This document shows, piece by piece, positions 62,220-64,000 of a stretch of 64,000 nt of DNA. The position numbers and the translations under genes were made by a program. The notes below the pieces were generated by a model. That model searched no databases and was not told where the DNA came from. It worked only from the letters and a program-made list of their open reading frames with translations. The first letter of the stretch is position 1. Every line of letters starts with the position of its first letter. Source of the stretch: Solimicrobium sp040544425 (GTDB lineage: Bacteria; Pseudomonadota; Gammaproteobacteria; Burkholderiales; Burkholderiaceae_D); contig JBEONO010000006.1 of assembly GCA_040544425.1 (NCBI GenBank), forward strand, positions 62,001 through 126,000, written 5' to 3'.

Positions 62220-64000
62220 TTACCAGATAATGACGCGATCTTTCGGAGCCAGGTACATCTTGTCGCCCGCCTTGACGTCAAACGCCTTGTAGAACTCCGG
62301 CTGATTTTGCAGTGTGCCGTTGCCACGGAATTCCGCAGGCGAATGCGGATTGGTTTTGATCAGCACCAGCGTGTATTCATCGCGCATTTTCATTTGCCAG
62401 ACCTGCGCCCAACCAATGTATAAACGCTGCTCACCGGTAAAGCCGTCAATGACTGCCGAGTGCTTGCCATTCAGGGATAACTTGTAGGCCTTCATCGCAA
62501 TCGCCAGACCGGAATTGTCAGCAATGTTTTCGCCCAGGGTCAGTTCACCATTCACAAAATATCCAGGCAAGGGACTGAACGCGTTGTACTGTTTTACCAG
62601 CGCGGCGGTCTTGGCAGCAAATTTCTTGTGGTCTTCCTTGGTCCACCAGTCGCGCAGGTTGCCCTTCTCATCGTACTGACTGCCCTGATCATCAAATCCA
62701 TGGCTGATTTCATGGCCGATTACGGCACCGATGCCACCGTAGTTGACCGCATCATCCGCTTCTGGATTGAAGAACGGTGGACGCAAAATCGCAGCAGGGA
62801 AGGTGATGTCGTTCAGTTGCGGGTTGTATTGGGCATTCACGGTTTGCGGTGTCATACCCCACTGGGCGCGATTGATTGGTTTGCCCAACTGGTCGATCTG
62901 GTATTGCGTTTCAAATTCATTGGAGCGCAGACTGTTGCCGATCAGATCAGTGCTGGCGATCTCCAGTTTTGAATAATCGCGCCATTTGTCCGGATAGCCA
63001 ATCTTGGTGACCATGGTTGCCAGTTTCAACTGGGCCTGTTTCTTGGTGGCCGGGCTCATCCATTCCAACTTGTTGATACTCTGCCGGTAGGCAGCCATCA
63101 GGTTGGCAACCAGCTTTTCCATTTTTGCCTTGTACTCCGGCGGAAAATATTTGGCTGCATAAAACTTGCCTAACGATTCGCCCATGTCCTGATTGACTTT
63201 GTCGACAGCACGCTTCCAGCGCACTTTTTGCTCAGGAATGCCGCGCAATGTCGTGCTGTAAAACGCGAAGTTTTCGTCGGCAAAATTGGCAGGTAACATG
63301 CCAGCATTGGAAGACAGTGCATGCCATTTGAAATAGGTTTTCCAAGCGTCCAAAGATGTGTCCTGCACAACCCTGGCAAACCCGGTCATGTAGCTGGGTT
63401 GACCAACGATGGTGTAGCTGACTTTGCTGCCAACGCCAATCGCATTCAAATAGTTTTGGAAATCAAAATCCGGAGTCAGGTCATTCAATTTCGCAACCTC
63501 GATCTTGTTGTAACCCTTGATTGGGTCACGCAGTTCGACTTTGGTCCATTGCACCTTGGCCAGCGCAGTTTCCAGTTTCAGGATGGCCTGCGCATTGGCA
63601 GCAGCGTTGGTATCGCCTGCCATACCCAACATTTTTTCGATGTGCTTTACGTATGCATCACGCGCCGCTTTCAATTTGGCGTCGTCATCTTTCAAGTAAT
63701 AGTCACGGTCAGGCAGGCCAAGTCCGCTCTGGTTAAGATCGACTGCGTTCACGGTCGAATCCCTGTCATCCTGATTGACCGAAAAGTCTACCGGATTCAT
63801 GACGCCGATTCGGGCGAGATAGGCCATCAATGCAGGGAGTTGTTTTTTGTCGGTCAAAGCATCGATCCTGGCAAACAGCGGCTCGAGCGGCTTGATGCCG
63901 AGAGAGTCGATCGTCGCGGTATCCATATAGCTGGCGTACAGATCGGCGATTTTTTTCTCGTCCGAACCACTGGCCAGTTTGTCGCTTTTGGCGATGCCTT
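62220..64000 (-). CDS. M13 family (neprilysin-like) metallopeptidase, 5' end outside window
   Basis: The visible part is about 593 residues and the frame is open to the window edge, so the N-terminus is missing. The zinc motif HEISH is in GAVIGHEISHGFDDQGSQYD, and the third ligand is in GELTLGENIADNSGLAIA. Substrate-region blocks NAQYNPQLNDITFPAAIL and YTLVLIKTNPHSPAEFRGNG match M13 peptidases. The last residues are DRVIIW, typical of family C-termini. Such enzymes cleave peptides in the periplasm. A strong terminator follows the stop. Confidence 0.93.
   Translation of the reverse strand, partial: GIAKSDKLASGSDEKKIADLYASYMDTATIDSLGIKPLEPLFARIDALTDKKQLPALMAYLARIGVMNPVDFSVNQDDRDSTVNAVDLNQSGLGLPDRDYYLKDDDAKLKAARDAYVKHIEKMLGMAGDTNAAANAQAILKLETALAKVQWTKVELRDPIKGYNKIEVAKLNDLTPDFDFQNYLNAIGVGSKVSYTIVGQPSYMTGFARVVQDTSLDAWKTYFKWHALSSNAGMLPANFADENFAFYSTTLRGIPEQKVRWKRAVDKVNQDMGESLGKFYAAKYFPPEYKAKMEKLVANLMAAYRQSINKLEWMSPATKKQAQLKLATMVTKIGYPDKWRDYSKLEIASTDLIGNSLRSNEFETQYQIDQLGKPINRAQWGMTPQTVNAQYNPQLNDITFPAAILRPPFFNPEADDAVNYGGIGAVIGHEISHGFDDQGSQYDEKGNLRDWWTKEDHKKFAAKTAALVKQYNAFSPLPGYFVNGELTLGENIADNSGLAIAMKAYKLSLNGKHSAVIDGFTGEQRLYIGWAQVWQMKMRDEYTLVLIKTNPHSPAEFRGNGTLQNQPEFYKAFDVKAGDKMYLAPKDRVIIW

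Overview
The window looks like a chromosomal segment of a betaproteobacterium, most likely Burkholderiales and perhaps Oxalobacteraceae. This is an inference from gene content (Tex, GrxD, UbiX, DcaP-type porin, N-ATPase, poly-glycine lipoproteins) and mid-to-high GC, not from a marker gene. No rRNA, tRNA, CRISPR array, intact insertion sequence or phage gene was seen.

Layout. 1-523: gene-free, with a 168-bp palindromic element. 0.5-9.7 kb: GNAT acetyltransferase, thioredoxin-like protein, tex, grxD-ubiX, a full set of methionine sulfoxide reductases (free-Met type, MsrA, MsrB), a TPR protein and an orphan receptor histidine kinase. 9.7-16.4 kb: DUF427 protein, periplasmic methyltransferase, alpha/beta hydrolase, MarR/ClC divergent pair, Pal-like lipoprotein, PRC-barrel protein and small envelope proteins. 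16.5-27.3 kb (minus strand): a tight seven-gene arginine operon, arcA-arcB-arcC, ornithine decarboxylase, arginine-type decarboxylase, ArcD-like antiporter and DcaP-like porin. 27.5-34.2 kb (plus strand, divergent): a complete N-type F-ATPase operon, atpDCQRBEFAG. 34.4-37.2 kb: soluble PAS-PAS chemoreceptor and a triple-CheW protein. 37.2-46.0 kb: two poly-Gly lipoproteins (one with five PKD-like repeats) and a 1615-residue DUF3857/transglutaminase/Sel1 protein. 46.1-50.2 kb: a decayed ParDE module, ABM monooxygenase, HpaR-like regulator with a palindromic operator, bestrophin and succinyl-CoA:acetate CoA-transferase. 50.2-51.7 kb: a scar of gene fragments plus a small membrane protein and a PRC-barrel protein. 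51.7-60.6 kb: an eight-gene translationally coupled lipid-modification operon (SnoaL-like, SDR, DUF3833, MFS, chalcone-isomerase-like, CFA-synthase-like, DUF1365, FAD oxidoreductase), divergent from tetR-phr. 60.6-64 kb: a lipoprotein, a pentapeptide-repeat protein and a truncated M13 peptidase.

How they may work together. The arginine operon can take up arginine, make ATP by the deiminase route and consume protons by decarboxylation. The neighbouring N-ATPase could spend ATP to export ions. A candidate FNR/ANR box sits at class II spacing to a -10 element ahead of atpD, suggesting low-oxygen control of the ATPase. The second notable system is the lipid-modification operon linked to photolyase and a TetR regulator. 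Its gene content resembles light or singlet-oxygen regulons known elsewhere, but the regulator class differs.
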